Assembly (NCBI GenBank): GCA_018302605.1
Contig: JAGVZN010000024.1
Location: 1 to 40,199, forward strand
Length of the DNA: 40,199 nucleotides
Source of the DNA: Candidatus Woesearchaeota archaeon
GTDB taxonomy: Archaea > Nanobdellota > Nanobdellia > Woesearchaeales > GW2011-AR9
Direction: 5' to 3'
Of the stretch, positions 9,213 to 18,323 are shown one piece after another (the stretch's first letter is position 1; each line of letters begins with the position of its first letter). The translations under genes and the position numbers were made by a program. The notes beneath the pieces were generated by a model. That model saw nothing but the letters and a program-made list of their open reading frames with translations. It had not been told where the DNA came from and did no database searches.

Positions 9213-9274
9213 CGGTGTATTGAGAAGTTGAATAATTGTATTTGGTTAGAGAACTATGCATAATCCATTGTCAA

Positions 9275-9398
9275 AGAAAACTGACCACCACTGGCCAATA
9301 GACCAGTAGCATGCTCGCCTGCGGGCTCGGGTCGGTTTTCTGACCCTGCTTTTTCCATCGAAGTTAACTTGTTGGTTCACCACCGGTGGAAAAAGCAG
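9275..9398. other. Two consecutive long hairpins in an intergenic region
   Basis: AGAAAACTGACC (9275-9286) / GGTCGGTTTTCT (9330-9341), and CTGCTTTTTCCA (9346-9357) / TGGAAAAAGCAG (9387-9398). Confidence 0.5.
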
Positions 9399-9466
9399 AT
9401 TTTAGGTGTAAAGTTCTCAAGAAGAGGTGGATCTGGCGCTATCACTCACTTTTTTGATTGTGCCTC

Positions 9467-9691
9467 TCAAATTGGAGTTGGTTGGATTCGACTACACTTC
9501 TCCCCCCTCATCTCTAAATATTGCTTAGCACTAAACGGATAAGACTTAGCACTTTGCAATTGAGAATTGATCAATACATTCTGCTGGCAACTCCAATCTT
9601 TATCTGAATGCGTTCGAACATAGTGTGCCCAGTATTCAACGAACAATAAACGGGATGTTCTATTATCTGCTGAACCAGTAAGTTTATCCAT
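9467..9691 (-). CDS. Small conserved-looking hypothetical, coupled to the upstream nucleotidyltransferase
   Basis: 74 aa; its start overlaps the stop of the 9684-10262 gene. Confidence 0.55.
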   Translation of the reverse strand: MDKLTGSADNRTSRLLFVEYWAHYVRTHSDKDWSCQQNVLINSQLQSAKSYPFSAKQYLEMRGEKCSRIQPTPI

Positions 9692-10262
9692 ATTCCTTCT
9701 TAATCAGATCTTTATACTTTTTAATTGTATCGTAATCCAAATGATCTTTAAACAGTTCTTCAATATGTTTAGCATCTTCCAAATCTTTATCAGAGCCAAG
9801 ATAATATTTCTTAAATGCAACTTGGCGTTCCAATGAAGAGATTTTTATCGTTCCTTCGCTTGTTTCTACTTCAATGGCATCGGAGAATGTCGCCAAAGAT
9901 AAGATATTTTTAGCAATCTTTACTTCAAAATTAGGAATAGCTTCGCCGGATCTCGCGAAACGAATAGCTATCCCCTCACCAAGATAGCTATAAACTTCAT
10001 CATCGCTTTCAGCATTTAAGCACCAAAAACCGTCTTTCTGCAAATGATGATATAATCGTATAAATTGTTCTCTGTCAATCGGCTTGATAAAAACATCGAC
10101 ATCTTCCGTTGCTCGTGATCTGCCAAAAAGAATCGCAATATACCCACTAATGATAACATAATCAACATATTTCTCTAAAACTTTTAGAAATTTCAGAACA
10201 AAACGATCAAGATCATTCAGTTCTCGTTCGAGTTTGATAGTATGATCGTTTAGAAATCTCAT
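9684..10262 (-). CDS. Nucleotidyltransferase (MNT/AbiEii-like)
   Basis: VIISGYIAILFGRSRATEDVDVFIKPI motif. Confidence 0.75.
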   Translation of the reverse strand: MRFLNDHTIKLERELNDLDRFVLKFLKVLEKYVDYVIISGYIAILFGRSRATEDVDVFIKPIDREQFIRLYHHLQKDGFWCLNAESDDEVYSYLGEGIAIRFARSGEAIPNFEVKIAKNILSLATFSDAIEVETSEGTIKISSLERQVAFKKYYLGSDKDLEDAKHIEELFKDHLDYDTIKKYKDLIKKEYG

Positions 10263-10294
10263 TTAAAAATTAAAGAGCGCCCTTCTATTAAAAC

Positions 10295-10531
10295 CTATCG
10301 CACAACTTTCAACACTTTCTCCCGGCTCGTCATTCCGGACTTGATCTCCACAACCAACCCATACTCTTTCTTGAAAAATGTAATCAATTCCCGATTCGCT
10401 TTATTCTTTTCCGGCGGAGCTTTAAGATAGAGCTTCAGTTTCCCATTCTCTTCTTTTAGTTCTGTACGGCCGGAATGGGGGACGACTTTGATGGTGAGAA
10501 GATTACTGTGAATAAAAGAGGAAATGTCCAT
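10295..10531 (-). CDS. DUF167 (YggU) family protein
   Basis: LTIKVVPHSGRTEL..LKLYLKAPPEKNKANRELITFFKKEY. Confidence 0.85.
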   Translation of the reverse strand: MDISSFIHSNLLTIKVVPHSGRTELKEENGKLKLYLKAPPEKNKANRELITFFKKEYGLVVEIKSGMTSREKVLKVVR

Positions 10532-10602
10532 AGAAGATCAATATTCCTCTTGTTTAAATAATCATAGCATATTTTTTAAAACACCAACCTTTTTACCATT
10601 CA

Positions 10603-11742
10603 ATGACTCATTTTACCATCACCCACCAGGACGGAAATGCCCGCATCGGCCAATTACAAACCGCCCACGGCATCATCGAAACGCCATTCTTCATGCCCGC
10701 TGCGACGAAAGCAACCGGAAAGATCATTACTACTGACGACTACAAAAATCTCGGGAAGGATACAACTACCAAAGCGCTCATTGCCAACGCCCTTATCTTA
10801 AGCCTCCGTCCTGGCATAAACATTATCGCCGAAGCCGGAGGATTACACAAGTTCATGAATTTTCCCGGCGTCATCTTCACCGACTGCGGCGGCTTCCAGA
10901 TGTCGCGCAGTATCTTTGACACCAAAAGCAAGAAAGGCATCCATTTCCGCAACCCTTATGACAATAGTAAAGTCATCCTTACCCCACAAAAGATCATGGA
11001 GATAGAACTCACTTTAGGCAGCGACGTGGCGATGATGCTCGACGATATGTCGGGCTGGGGCGCAACCAAAGAAGAAGCGATTCTTGCCATGGACAATACT
11101 CATCGCTGGGGTGAAGAAAGCCTGAACCACCATCGGCGTTTGAAACAGGATCATCAGCATAAAAACCAGCTTCTCTTTGGTATCATCCAGGGAAATTTCT
11201 ATCCCGATCTGCGTGAACAAAGCGCGAAATTCATCAATTCCCTTGATTTTGACGGCGTGGCTATCGGCGGCGTGGCCATCGGCGAGCCAAAAGAAGAGAT
11301 GTATCGGGCTGTTGATGCCGCTCTACCCCACATTACCAAAGACAAGCCGCGCTATGTCATGGGCGTCGGCAGTCCAGAGGAATTACTGGAGCTGATCAGC
11401 CGCGGCATCGACTGTTTTGATTCTGTCTATCCCTCGCAAGTTGCCCGCCATCACACTTTGTTCACCAGGGATGGCAAGATCAGTATCGACCGCAAGGAGT
11501 ATGCTCATGACTTCACCCCAATAGAACCAGACTGCCAATGCCACACTTGCCAGCATTATACTAAAGCGTACCTCCAGCATCTTTGTAAAGTCAGAGAGCC
11601 GATCGTCAAGAGGTTAAAATCGATCCATAATCTTTATTTCATCCAACAGCTGATGGAAAAAACGAAAGAAGCGATCAAAAGAACAGAATTTCGCCGATTC
11701 AAAGAGGAATTTCTCCAACAATGGAACAGCAAAAGACAATAA
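10603..11742 (+). CDS. tgt: tRNA-guanine transglycosylase, bacterial-like length and C-terminus
   Basis: FFMPAATKATGKIITTDDY, TDCGGFQM, GVAIGGVAIGEPKEEM, CQCHTC zinc motif; no PUA extension. Confidence 0.9.
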   Translation: MTHFTITHQDGNARIGQLQTAHGIIETPFFMPAATKATGKIITTDDYKNLGKDTTTKALIANALILSLRPGINIIAEAGGLHKFMNFPGVIFTDCGGFQMSRSIFDTKSKKGIHFRNPYDNSKVILTPQKIMEIELTLGSDVAMMLDDMSGWGATKEEAILAMDNTHRWGEESLNHHRRLKQDHQHKNQLLFGIIQGNFYPDLREQSAKFINSLDFDGVAIGGVAIGEPKEEMYRAVDAALPHITKDKPRYVMGVGSPEELLELISRGIDCFDSVYPSQVARHHTLFTRDGKISIDRKEYAHDFTPIEPDCQCHTCQHYTKAYLQHLCKVREPIVKRLKSIHNLYFIQQLMEKTKEAIKRTEFRRFKEEFLQQWNSKRQ

Positions 11743-12182
11743 AAAAGAGAGCGCTAAGTCTTTCTTTTGAACAGGGATTAGAGATGGTCGTTGATCGTAT
11801 TGCCGCGGCGCACAGTGGACAGACAGCTTCAAGACCTTACTTTGTGGCCGTACACGGCTGGCCCCATGCAGGAAAATCAACATTCTGCAGAAGAGGCAGA
11901 GATATTCTTTATCAGCGCGGCCTGCGCGGAGTCGTGGTCATGAATGAGGATAACAACCAGCCATTTTGGAGAGAGTATGCAGAAGATTTTCTCTTCATCG
12001 AAGACCAGCCCGGGATTATCGGTGTACAGAGATTTTGTGGGAAATATTATCAGCGCCATCCCGATAAGCATTTTCTGATTGTCGGAAATCTAAAGCAGTT
12101 GGACGTACTTTATAATCCAGCAGACAGTGAGTATGACGCAGTCATCTTTAACCCCGAAGCCCGCAAAAAACCTGGCTGGTAA
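11721..12182 (+). CDS. Small P-loop NTPase/kinase-like protein
   Basis: FVAVHGWPHAGKSTFC Walker A; overlaps the end of tgt by 22 nt. Confidence 0.55.
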   Translation: MEQQKTIKKRALSLSFEQGLEMVVDRIAAAHSGQTASRPYFVAVHGWPHAGKSTFCRRGRDILYQRGLRGVVVMNEDNNQPFWREYAEDFLFIEDQPGIIGVQRFCGKYYQRHPDKHFLIVGNLKQLDVLYNPADSEYDAVIFNPEARKKPGW

Positions 12183-12192
12183 AGGGGAGTTC

Positions 12193-12453
12193 TTAACGGA
12201 GAATAAGCTGTTTACGGTCATCTTCATCATTCAATTTCTCGCTCAGCGCACGGAACCCCAGAGCGCTGCGGAGGCAATAATCATCCAATACTTTTGCAGA
12301 AATATCGGGAAGAGATGAAAAATAAGCGGGACCAGGAGAAGACTCAAGGGAGTACATTAGATCGATACCGGCGTCGAACGAAGATTGGCTAAGCAAACCC
12401 CGTACAGTCAATGTTGCTGAATCTCGAACACGATGTTTTATGAGCACAGCCAT
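12193..12453 (-). pseudogene. Hypothetical ORF, possibly 5'-truncated at the structured repeat
   Basis: The reading frame stays open upstream of the ATG (GSFTVALGAEPFFLPDAAE) until an in-frame TGA at the repeat boundary near 12511. Confidence 0.4.
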
Positions 12454-12510
12454 TTCTGCGGCATCAGGCAGAAAGAACGGTTCGGCACCCAGTGCTACAG
12501 TAAAAGAACC

Positions 12511-12632
12511 ACGTCATAAAAGTGCGGGAAAGCGTCTCACCTCGCTCTTAAGAGCGAGGCTTGAACAGAGACGCTTTCTAATCCCCGCACTTTGTGACAT
12601 AAATAGGCTCTTTCTGGTCTATTTAATGTAAT
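12511..12632. repeat. Structured repeat, copy 2
   Basis: 99 nt identical to 8133-8231, then a ~26-nt deletion relative to copy 1, then the shared tail tttctggtctatttaatgtaat. Confidence 0.9.
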
Positions 12633-12676
12633 CTCTTTCCAGAGAAAATTCTTGATCCTGATTCATGGTTGTAACC

Positions 12677-13276
12677 CTACTTACTGCTGGCTGCCTGTCT
12701 TTCCAGATCCCGTTTCTTGGCAACGGCATTGCTTTTGGCGCTGACCTGATATGCACCAATTAATTCTTCAGCAAGCGCATCTTCAATCTTTATTTTCTTA
12801 TTGAACGATTTTGTATAAGCGCCTTGGGTCATGAAACGTAAAGCTAAATCGATTCGGCGCTGCGGGGCGATGTCAACTGCTTTGGGATAGCGCGCGCCGC
12901 CGTATTCGATGGCGATGACTTCCTCGCGGGGAGCGGCATTCTCGATCGCTTTCGTCAAAACGATCAGTGGATTCTGTTTCAGACGCTGTTCTGCTTTAAG
13001 AAGTGCTTTTTCCACGACGTGCAGCGCCCGCGTTTTCTTTCCGCCGTTATGACCGGAACTCATCACATGCTTCTTGCCTTTATGCCCGGAACCCATGATC
13101 TTTGCTGCCAAGCGCTCAACGATAAAAGTATAAGATTTATGAAAGCGGTTGCCCGCATAGCGCGCACCGGTCTTGGGAGCAATCCGTGGGCTAACGGTAA
13201 GATAGCGTGACAACCCGGGATCTTCTACTGTAACTCCTTCTGTTCCCCAACGATTAAAAAATTTGATTGTATTCAT
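12677..13276 (-). CDS. rps7: 30S ribosomal protein S7
   Basis: FNRWGTEGVTVEDPGL..NPLIVLTKAIENAAPREEV..RRIDLALRFMTQGA. Confidence 0.97.
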   Translation of the reverse strand: MNTIKFFNRWGTEGVTVEDPGLSRYLTVSPRIAPKTGARYAGNRFHKSYTFIVERLAAKIMGSGHKGKKHVMSSGHNGGKKTRALHVVEKALLKAEQRLKQNPLIVLTKAIENAAPREEVIAIEYGGARYPKAVDIAPQRRIDLALRFMTQGAYTKSFNKKIKIEDALAEELIGAYQVSAKSNAVAKKRDLERQAASSK

Positions 13277-13317
13277 GTAGGCATTTGCTCTCTGTTTTTA
13301 TCTCTGTTTTTATCTTT

Positions 13318-13737
13318 CTATCTGCGTGCTTTCTCCAACTTGCCTCTCAATAAAGCATCAAGGCTTTGATCATTTACCCGAATGACCTGCCAACGGATAC
13401 AAGGCAGATCTCCTTTAGACCTTCCCATCTTTCCGCCGATCTGCTCAATGACTACCTCGTCGTGTTCATTGATTAACTTTTGAGCGCCGTCGCCAGGCAT
13501 GAATGCCGTGATCTGTTTCCCGTTCTTCACCAGCTGGACGCGGGCGCACTTGCGCATCCCGGAACAGGGCTGCTTTGCCTCGACCTGAATCTTTTCCAGG
13601 ACGATCGCTTTTGCTTGTGAAGAGCCTTCTAAAGGATCAACTTTAAAACGCAATTTTGAGCGTGAAACGAGCTTATACTTTGCCCGGCGTTTTTTTAGTT
13701 TTTTCGCCGTCCCTAATCCGTTTGATTTTTTTCCCAT
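13318..13737 (-). CDS. rps12: 30S ribosomal protein S12
   Basis: [49 protein letters not shown]. Confidence 0.97.
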   Translation of the reverse strand: MGKKSNGLGTAKKLKKRRAKYKLVSRSKLRFKVDPLEGSSQAKAIVLEKIQVEAKQPCSGMRKCARVQLVKNGKQITAFMPGDGAQKLINEHDEVVIEQIGGKMGRSKGDLPCIRWQVIRVNDQSLDALLRGKLEKARR

Positions 13738-13810
13738 GATTTTGGTATGACTCTCAATACATGCTTTTAATACATGCTTTTGGTTATCAATCTCTCTCCT
13801 CTTTCTACAC

Positions 13811-14224
13811 CTATTCCACCCGAACATCGACATTAAAGAAGCGTTTGACCGCCCGCTTAATGAGTTGAAGGTTCTTTCCCTCCCTCCCTATTAATAAACT
13901 TTTTGTTTTTTTATTGGTGTCTTTAAGCGTTACCACGCTTTCACCAGGGATAATTTCTTCCACCCGCAGTGGATAGACGACGTTGCGGACAAAGCTCACC
14001 AGATCATCAGCATGTTCGATCAATTTAACCCGCTTCCCGAATTCCTGCTCTGCCCGCCGGAGATGCACTGCCCCTTTGCCCAAAGCTTTGCCCATCTCCC
14101 CTTGAGCGACGACAAAGTAAAGGACCTCTTTATCCTGAAAACAGTCCACAACCCGGGCATTGGTCAACCGCTCAAATACCAGCGACAAGCCCAGCGTTTC
14201 CTGATCGAGGATGACTTTTCCCAA
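13811..14224 (-). CDS. nusA: NusA-like transcription factor
   Basis: KH-like [47 protein letters not shown]; operon position. Confidence 0.93.
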   Translation of the reverse strand: MGKVILDQETLGLSLVFERLTNARVVDCFQDKEVLYFVVAQGEMGKALGKGAVHLRRAEQEFGKRVKLIEHADDLVSFVRNVVYPLRVEEIIPGESVVTLKDTNKKTKSLLIGREGKNLQLIKRAVKRFFNVDVRVE

Positions 14225-14226
14225 TG

Positions 14227-14523
14227 TTATGCTCCTTGTGTTCCCAAGACAGAGACAAAGAAATTCTTCTTGCAGAAAACACCCAACTCCTCATTTGTTT
14301 GTTGCAATTGAACTACCGGAACCCCGGCCAGCTTTGCATGATGTTCAACATCGCTGCGCAGCCGAGCAGGACAATTCTGGGCGAGATATACTTTCTCCAA
14401 TCCTTTCACCCGCAGGAGTTTCAGTACACGCTCTCCCCCGACGATGATTGTGCCATGCTGGACTTCCGTCTTTAGCCCGGTTAACTCTGTTTCTGTATTC
14501 AGTTCTTTCAGTTTTTTTGCCAT
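14227..14523 (-). CDS. rpl30e: 50S ribosomal protein L30e
   Basis: GTIIVGGERVLKLLRVKGLEKVYLAQNCPARLRSDVEHHAKLAGVPV; operon position. Confidence 0.93.
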   Translation of the reverse strand: MAKKLKELNTETELTGLKTEVQHGTIIVGGERVLKLLRVKGLEKVYLAQNCPARLRSDVEHHAKLAGVPVVQLQQTNEELGVFCKKNFFVSVLGTQGA

Positions 14524-14541
14524 GATCTTCCCTCGATACTC

Positions 14542-15684
14542 CTAACGCATTTTTGTCACTAAGCCCGGCAGGCCTGTTCCCAAAGGGACCGGCTGATTGA
14601 TCATGACATTCTCAACAACAGATGTTAAGTAATCAATCTCCCCTTCCAAAGCCGCATTGATGATATGCTTGATCGGTGTTTCAAATGATGCCCGAGCCAA
14701 GACGCTGGCTTTCTCGCTCACGACACCGTAGCGTGTAATCCCTTTCATCAAGCCGCTGACACACATGATATCAGCGACGAGCATGATATGGCGGATATCG
14801 ATGTTTAATCCCTGCTCTTCAATAACCCTAAAGACTTCTCTGATGATCAAAGAACGCGCCGCTTCCACACCTAACACCGCCAACGTTTCGTGAACATCGT
14901 TGCAAAATGTTCTGGTGCCATCAACTTCGGCTAGATCTAAGACATCTTTAAGATTTGACCCCGACGTCAAGATGATATACTCCTCGTCACGCTTGACCGG
15001 GAGAACCTGCTTGATCCCTTTTAGACCGCGCACTTTGACGAGGCGGATCTTTTCTTTAAGATTATACAGGGCTTTGATCTCTTCCGGCTTGCCTTTCTGG
15101 ATGAGCGTGATGCTTCCCGCCGTATTCTCGACAACAAAGCCTTTTAGCTTCGTCTTCATCAACTTGATCAGATCAGCAGTGGAAAGGCCATAATCGGCCA
15201 ACAATGCCGAATTGAATGTAATCGCCAAACACTGGTTAAAGATGTCCAGTGCGTATTCTGAAACGAGGTCTCCTAACAGCGTCTCTTTGATCTTCGTCGC
15301 AAATTTCTTGACCTGTTCCAGCTGGTTGTGGGGTGATTTGAGATAGATCTCCATCATCGGTGTCTTGATCTCTTTTCGTGCATCAAAGATCTCAATGATC
15401 CGCGGCAGACCGGTCGTAACGTTCATTTCCGCAACACCCGCAAGGTGGAATGTATTCAGAGTCATCTGCGTTCCCGGTTCGCCGATACTCTCGGCACTGA
15501 CCAATCCAACACATTCCCCAGCGTTCACCCTGGCTTTTTGATACGTTTCGACAACACGATCACAGATCTTGATCAGTTTATCTTTTGCTATCCCCGCAGG
15601 GAGAGAAGCAGCTATTTCTTGGATGAGAGCTGGAGGCAGACGATCTTCGTATTCTTTCATCGTATCTTCAGAGAGCTTGCTCAT
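14542..15684 (-). CDS. rpoA2: DNA-directed RNA polymerase subunit A''
   Basis: [49 protein letters not shown]. Confidence 0.98.
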   Translation of the reverse strand: MSKLSEDTMKEYEDRLPPALIQEIAASLPAGIAKDKLIKICDRVVETYQKARVNAGECVGLVSAESIGEPGTQMTLNTFHLAGVAEMNVTTGLPRIIEIFDARKEIKTPMMEIYLKSPHNQLEQVKKFATKIKETLLGDLVSEYALDIFNQCLAITFNSALLADYGLSTADLIKLMKTKLKGFVVENTAGSITLIQKGKPEEIKALYNLKEKIRLVKVRGLKGIKQVLPVKRDEEYIILTSGSNLKDVLDLAEVDGTRTFCNDVHETLAVLGVEAARSLIIREVFRVIEEQGLNIDIRHIMLVADIMCVSGLMKGITRYGVVSEKASVLARASFETPIKHIINAALEGEIDYLTSVVENVMINQPVPLGTGLPGLVTKMR

Positions 15685-18254
15685 TCTATCCCCTCCATTA
15701 CCTGTTCGACGATTTTCTTCACGTCGATGGTGCCGTTTTTTGTTTTGGAAACATCAAGACCATCCTCTCCGTAAGAAAACTGAACAATCTTACCGCTGGC
15801 ATCGCGGACTGTTCCGTCGTATTCCACTTTTAAGTCCTGCATGGCATTGGAAAGCCGGCGATAAAGATACCCCGATTTGGGAGTACGCAAGGCAGTATCC
15901 ATCAGCGCATCTCTTCCGGTCATTGCCCCAAAGAAGAATTCGTGAGGCAGCAATCCTGTCTTGAAATTGCTGCGGATAAAACCACGTGCTTTGGGCGAGA
16001 CATCTTTACGTTTAAAGTAAGGCAATGTCCTCTCGTGGTAACCTTTTTCGATGCGTTTCCCGCGCAGCGCCTGCTGTCCGACGATAGCCGTCATCTGCGC
16101 AATTTGTAAGGGGTTTCCCCGTGCTCCACTGCGCGCCATGACTAATGCGGAGCTATCTCGCACCTGTTTCATAGCGATGTCACCGCTCTTGTTCCTCGCC
16201 CGGTTCAACGCTTCCAGGATACGTACTTCTAATGTCTCCGTAGCCGTTCTTCCCGGCAGTGATTCCAATTCCCCCGCATAAAATGAGTCAATCAATTTTA
16301 GAGCATCTTCTTCCGCTTTGTCGATGACCAAGCGAATTTCCTCTTTCGTCTCTTTGCTCAGATCCATGTCTCCCACGCCGATGGAAAATCCCCGGCGAGC
16401 AAGGACCGTAATGCCCAGCTTGGAAATTTTACCAAGTACATCCGCAGTAAAAGATGGGCCATACTTCTCAAAGATATTACGCAGCATCAGACCGCTTTCT
16501 TGCCCAAGGTTGGCTTTGTCCATAAACCCCGCTTTCAGCTGCCCATTGACGATGCGCACTTCATTCCCCCCTTTATCCTTGCCGACAAAATTGAAATCGG
16601 CAGGGAGGAGGACGGAAAAGACTTCTTTCCCATCGATCTTTTCTTTGTGCGGAAGACGCGAAAGGTCATCGGCTCCGCACGTGAAGAGCAAGTCAGCCGC
16701 TTCCGGAAACGATAAGATCAATTCTTTGGTCAGGAGATAGTTGCCCGTGATCGCATCATGGATACAACCAACAACACTCAGTCCGTAGCGCGGGCTGATG
16801 ATCTGTGTTTCGACCAGCATCAGGATTTTTGCCTCAGCCCGTGCTTCTTCTGTCTGCGGGATGTGCAGATTCATCTCATCGCCGTCAAAATCAGCGTTGT
16901 AGGGGTTGCAGACGGCAGGATTAAGCCGGAATGTTTTTCCGGGAAGTACTTTGATCTTGTGGCACATCATGCTCATCCGGTGCAGGGAAGGCTGCCGGTT
17001 GAATAGAGCAATATCTCCATCGATCAGATGACGCTCGATAATATATCCCACTTCCAATTCCAGAAGAATTTCCTCTTTGGTTTCTGAAGTGATCGTCTTC
17101 CGCTTTCCATCGGGCTTGAGGATATAATTCGCCCCCGGATATATCTTTGAGCCATTCTCGACAAACGCGCGCAGAAATTCTTTATTCCACTCCGTGATCC
17201 GTTCCGGAATCGTCAACGTCATGGCCATGCTCTGCGGAACGCCAACTTCATTTAATTCGATCAGTGGATCCGGGCTGATGACCGTCCTCGCCGAGAAATC
17301 CGTACGCTTTCCGGCAAGATTATGGCGGATGCGCCCTTCCTTGCTGCCGATTCTGTTTGCCAATGTCTTGAGAACCTGACCACCGCGATGGCGGGCGGGA
17401 GGAAGCTGCGGGATGCTATTATCAAAATACGTTGCCACATGATACTGAAGGAGGTCCCAGAGATCTTCGATAATCACTTCCGGCGCCCCAGCGTTGATAT
17501 TTTCAAAGAGACGTTGGTTGATCCGAACAATATCTCCTAACTTGTGGGTCAGATCATCTTCACTTCGCTCACCAGATTCCAGCGTAATGCTCGGCCGCAT
17601 AGTCACAGGGGGGATGGAAAGGACAGTCAAGACAAGCCATTCCGGCCGGAATCCTTCCATGAAACCAAAAACAAACAGATCTTCCGCGGGAATCTTCTCC
17701 AGACGGGCGCGGAGTTCGATTGAGCTTAATCTTGTTTCACCTTCGTAGAAATTATAAGGTTTTTCAATCTTGATCTTTTCCTGTTTTGCATCGCAATGCG
17801 GGCATTTGTCTTTTACTTTATAGCGAGCGACGATCCCTTTGATCTGCTGGCGGCGGGCTTCAAACCCTTCTTCTTCCCCGACTTGAGAGAGCAGGGCGAG
17901 ATAGCGTTTGATATTGACGTCGGGGATGAGAATCCGGCAACAGGCACGGCAGGTTGATTTTAAGAGATCTAAAATCTGCCGGACAAATTTGACATGGATG
18001 ACCGGCCGGGCAAGCTCAATGTAGCCAAAGTGACCAAGCGTGTCTTTCAATTTCAGGCCGTCCGTCTTACAGACGAGACCCGGATCAATAACGCCCAACC
18101 GCGTATCCATCAAACCGCCATCGACGGGATAGCCTTCTTTATCGTAAAGCTCAGGGGTGACAATTTTTGCTGCCGACATATTCCTGATCGTCGCTGGCGG
18201 CAAAATCCCAAAGTGGATTGCTTTGATTTTTTTGGAAACGATTGGCGTTTTCAT
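15681..18254 (-). CDS. rpoA1: DNA-directed RNA polymerase subunit A'
   Basis: [46 protein letters not shown] overlap with A''. Confidence 0.98.
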   Translation of the reverse strand: MKTPIVSKKIKAIHFGILPPATIRNMSAAKIVTPELYDKEGYPVDGGLMDTRLGVIDPGLVCKTDGLKLKDTLGHFGYIELARPVIHVKFVRQILDLLKSTCRACCRILIPDVNIKRYLALLSQVGEEEGFEARRQQIKGIVARYKVKDKCPHCDAKQEKIKIEKPYNFYEGETRLSSIELRARLEKIPAEDLFVFGFMEGFRPEWLVLTVLSIPPVTMRPSITLESGERSEDDLTHKLGDIVRINQRLFENINAGAPEVIIEDLWDLLQYHVATYFDNSIPQLPPARHRGGQVLKTLANRIGSKEGRIRHNLAGKRTDFSARTVISPDPLIELNEVGVPQSMAMTLTIPERITEWNKEFLRAFVENGSKIYPGANYILKPDGKRKTITSETKEEILLELEVGYIIERHLIDGDIALFNRQPSLHRMSMMCHKIKVLPGKTFRLNPAVCNPYNADFDGDEMNLHIPQTEEARAEAKILMLVETQIISPRYGLSVVGCIHDAITGNYLLTKELILSFPEAADLLFTCGADDLSRLPHKEKIDGKEVFSVLLPADFNFVGKDKGGNEVRIVNGQLKAGFMDKANLGQESGLMLRNIFEKYGPSFTADVLGKISKLGITVLARRGFSIGVGDMDLSKETKEEIRLVIDKAEEDALKLIDSFYAGELESLPGRTATETLEVRILEALNRARNKSGDIAMKQVRDSSALVMARSGARGNPLQIAQMTAIVGQQALRGKRIEKGYHERTLPYFKRKDVSPKARGFIRSNFKTGLLPHEFFFGAMTGRDALMDTALRTPKSGYLYRRLSNAMQDLKVEYDGTVRDASGKIVQFSYGEDGLDVSKTKNGTIDVKKIVEQVMEGIE

Positions 18255-18323
18255 GGTTTATCTCCGTGATTAGTTCACGATATTGGTGTTTATGATAATG
18301 TTGTTTACTTGTTGGTTGCGTGT

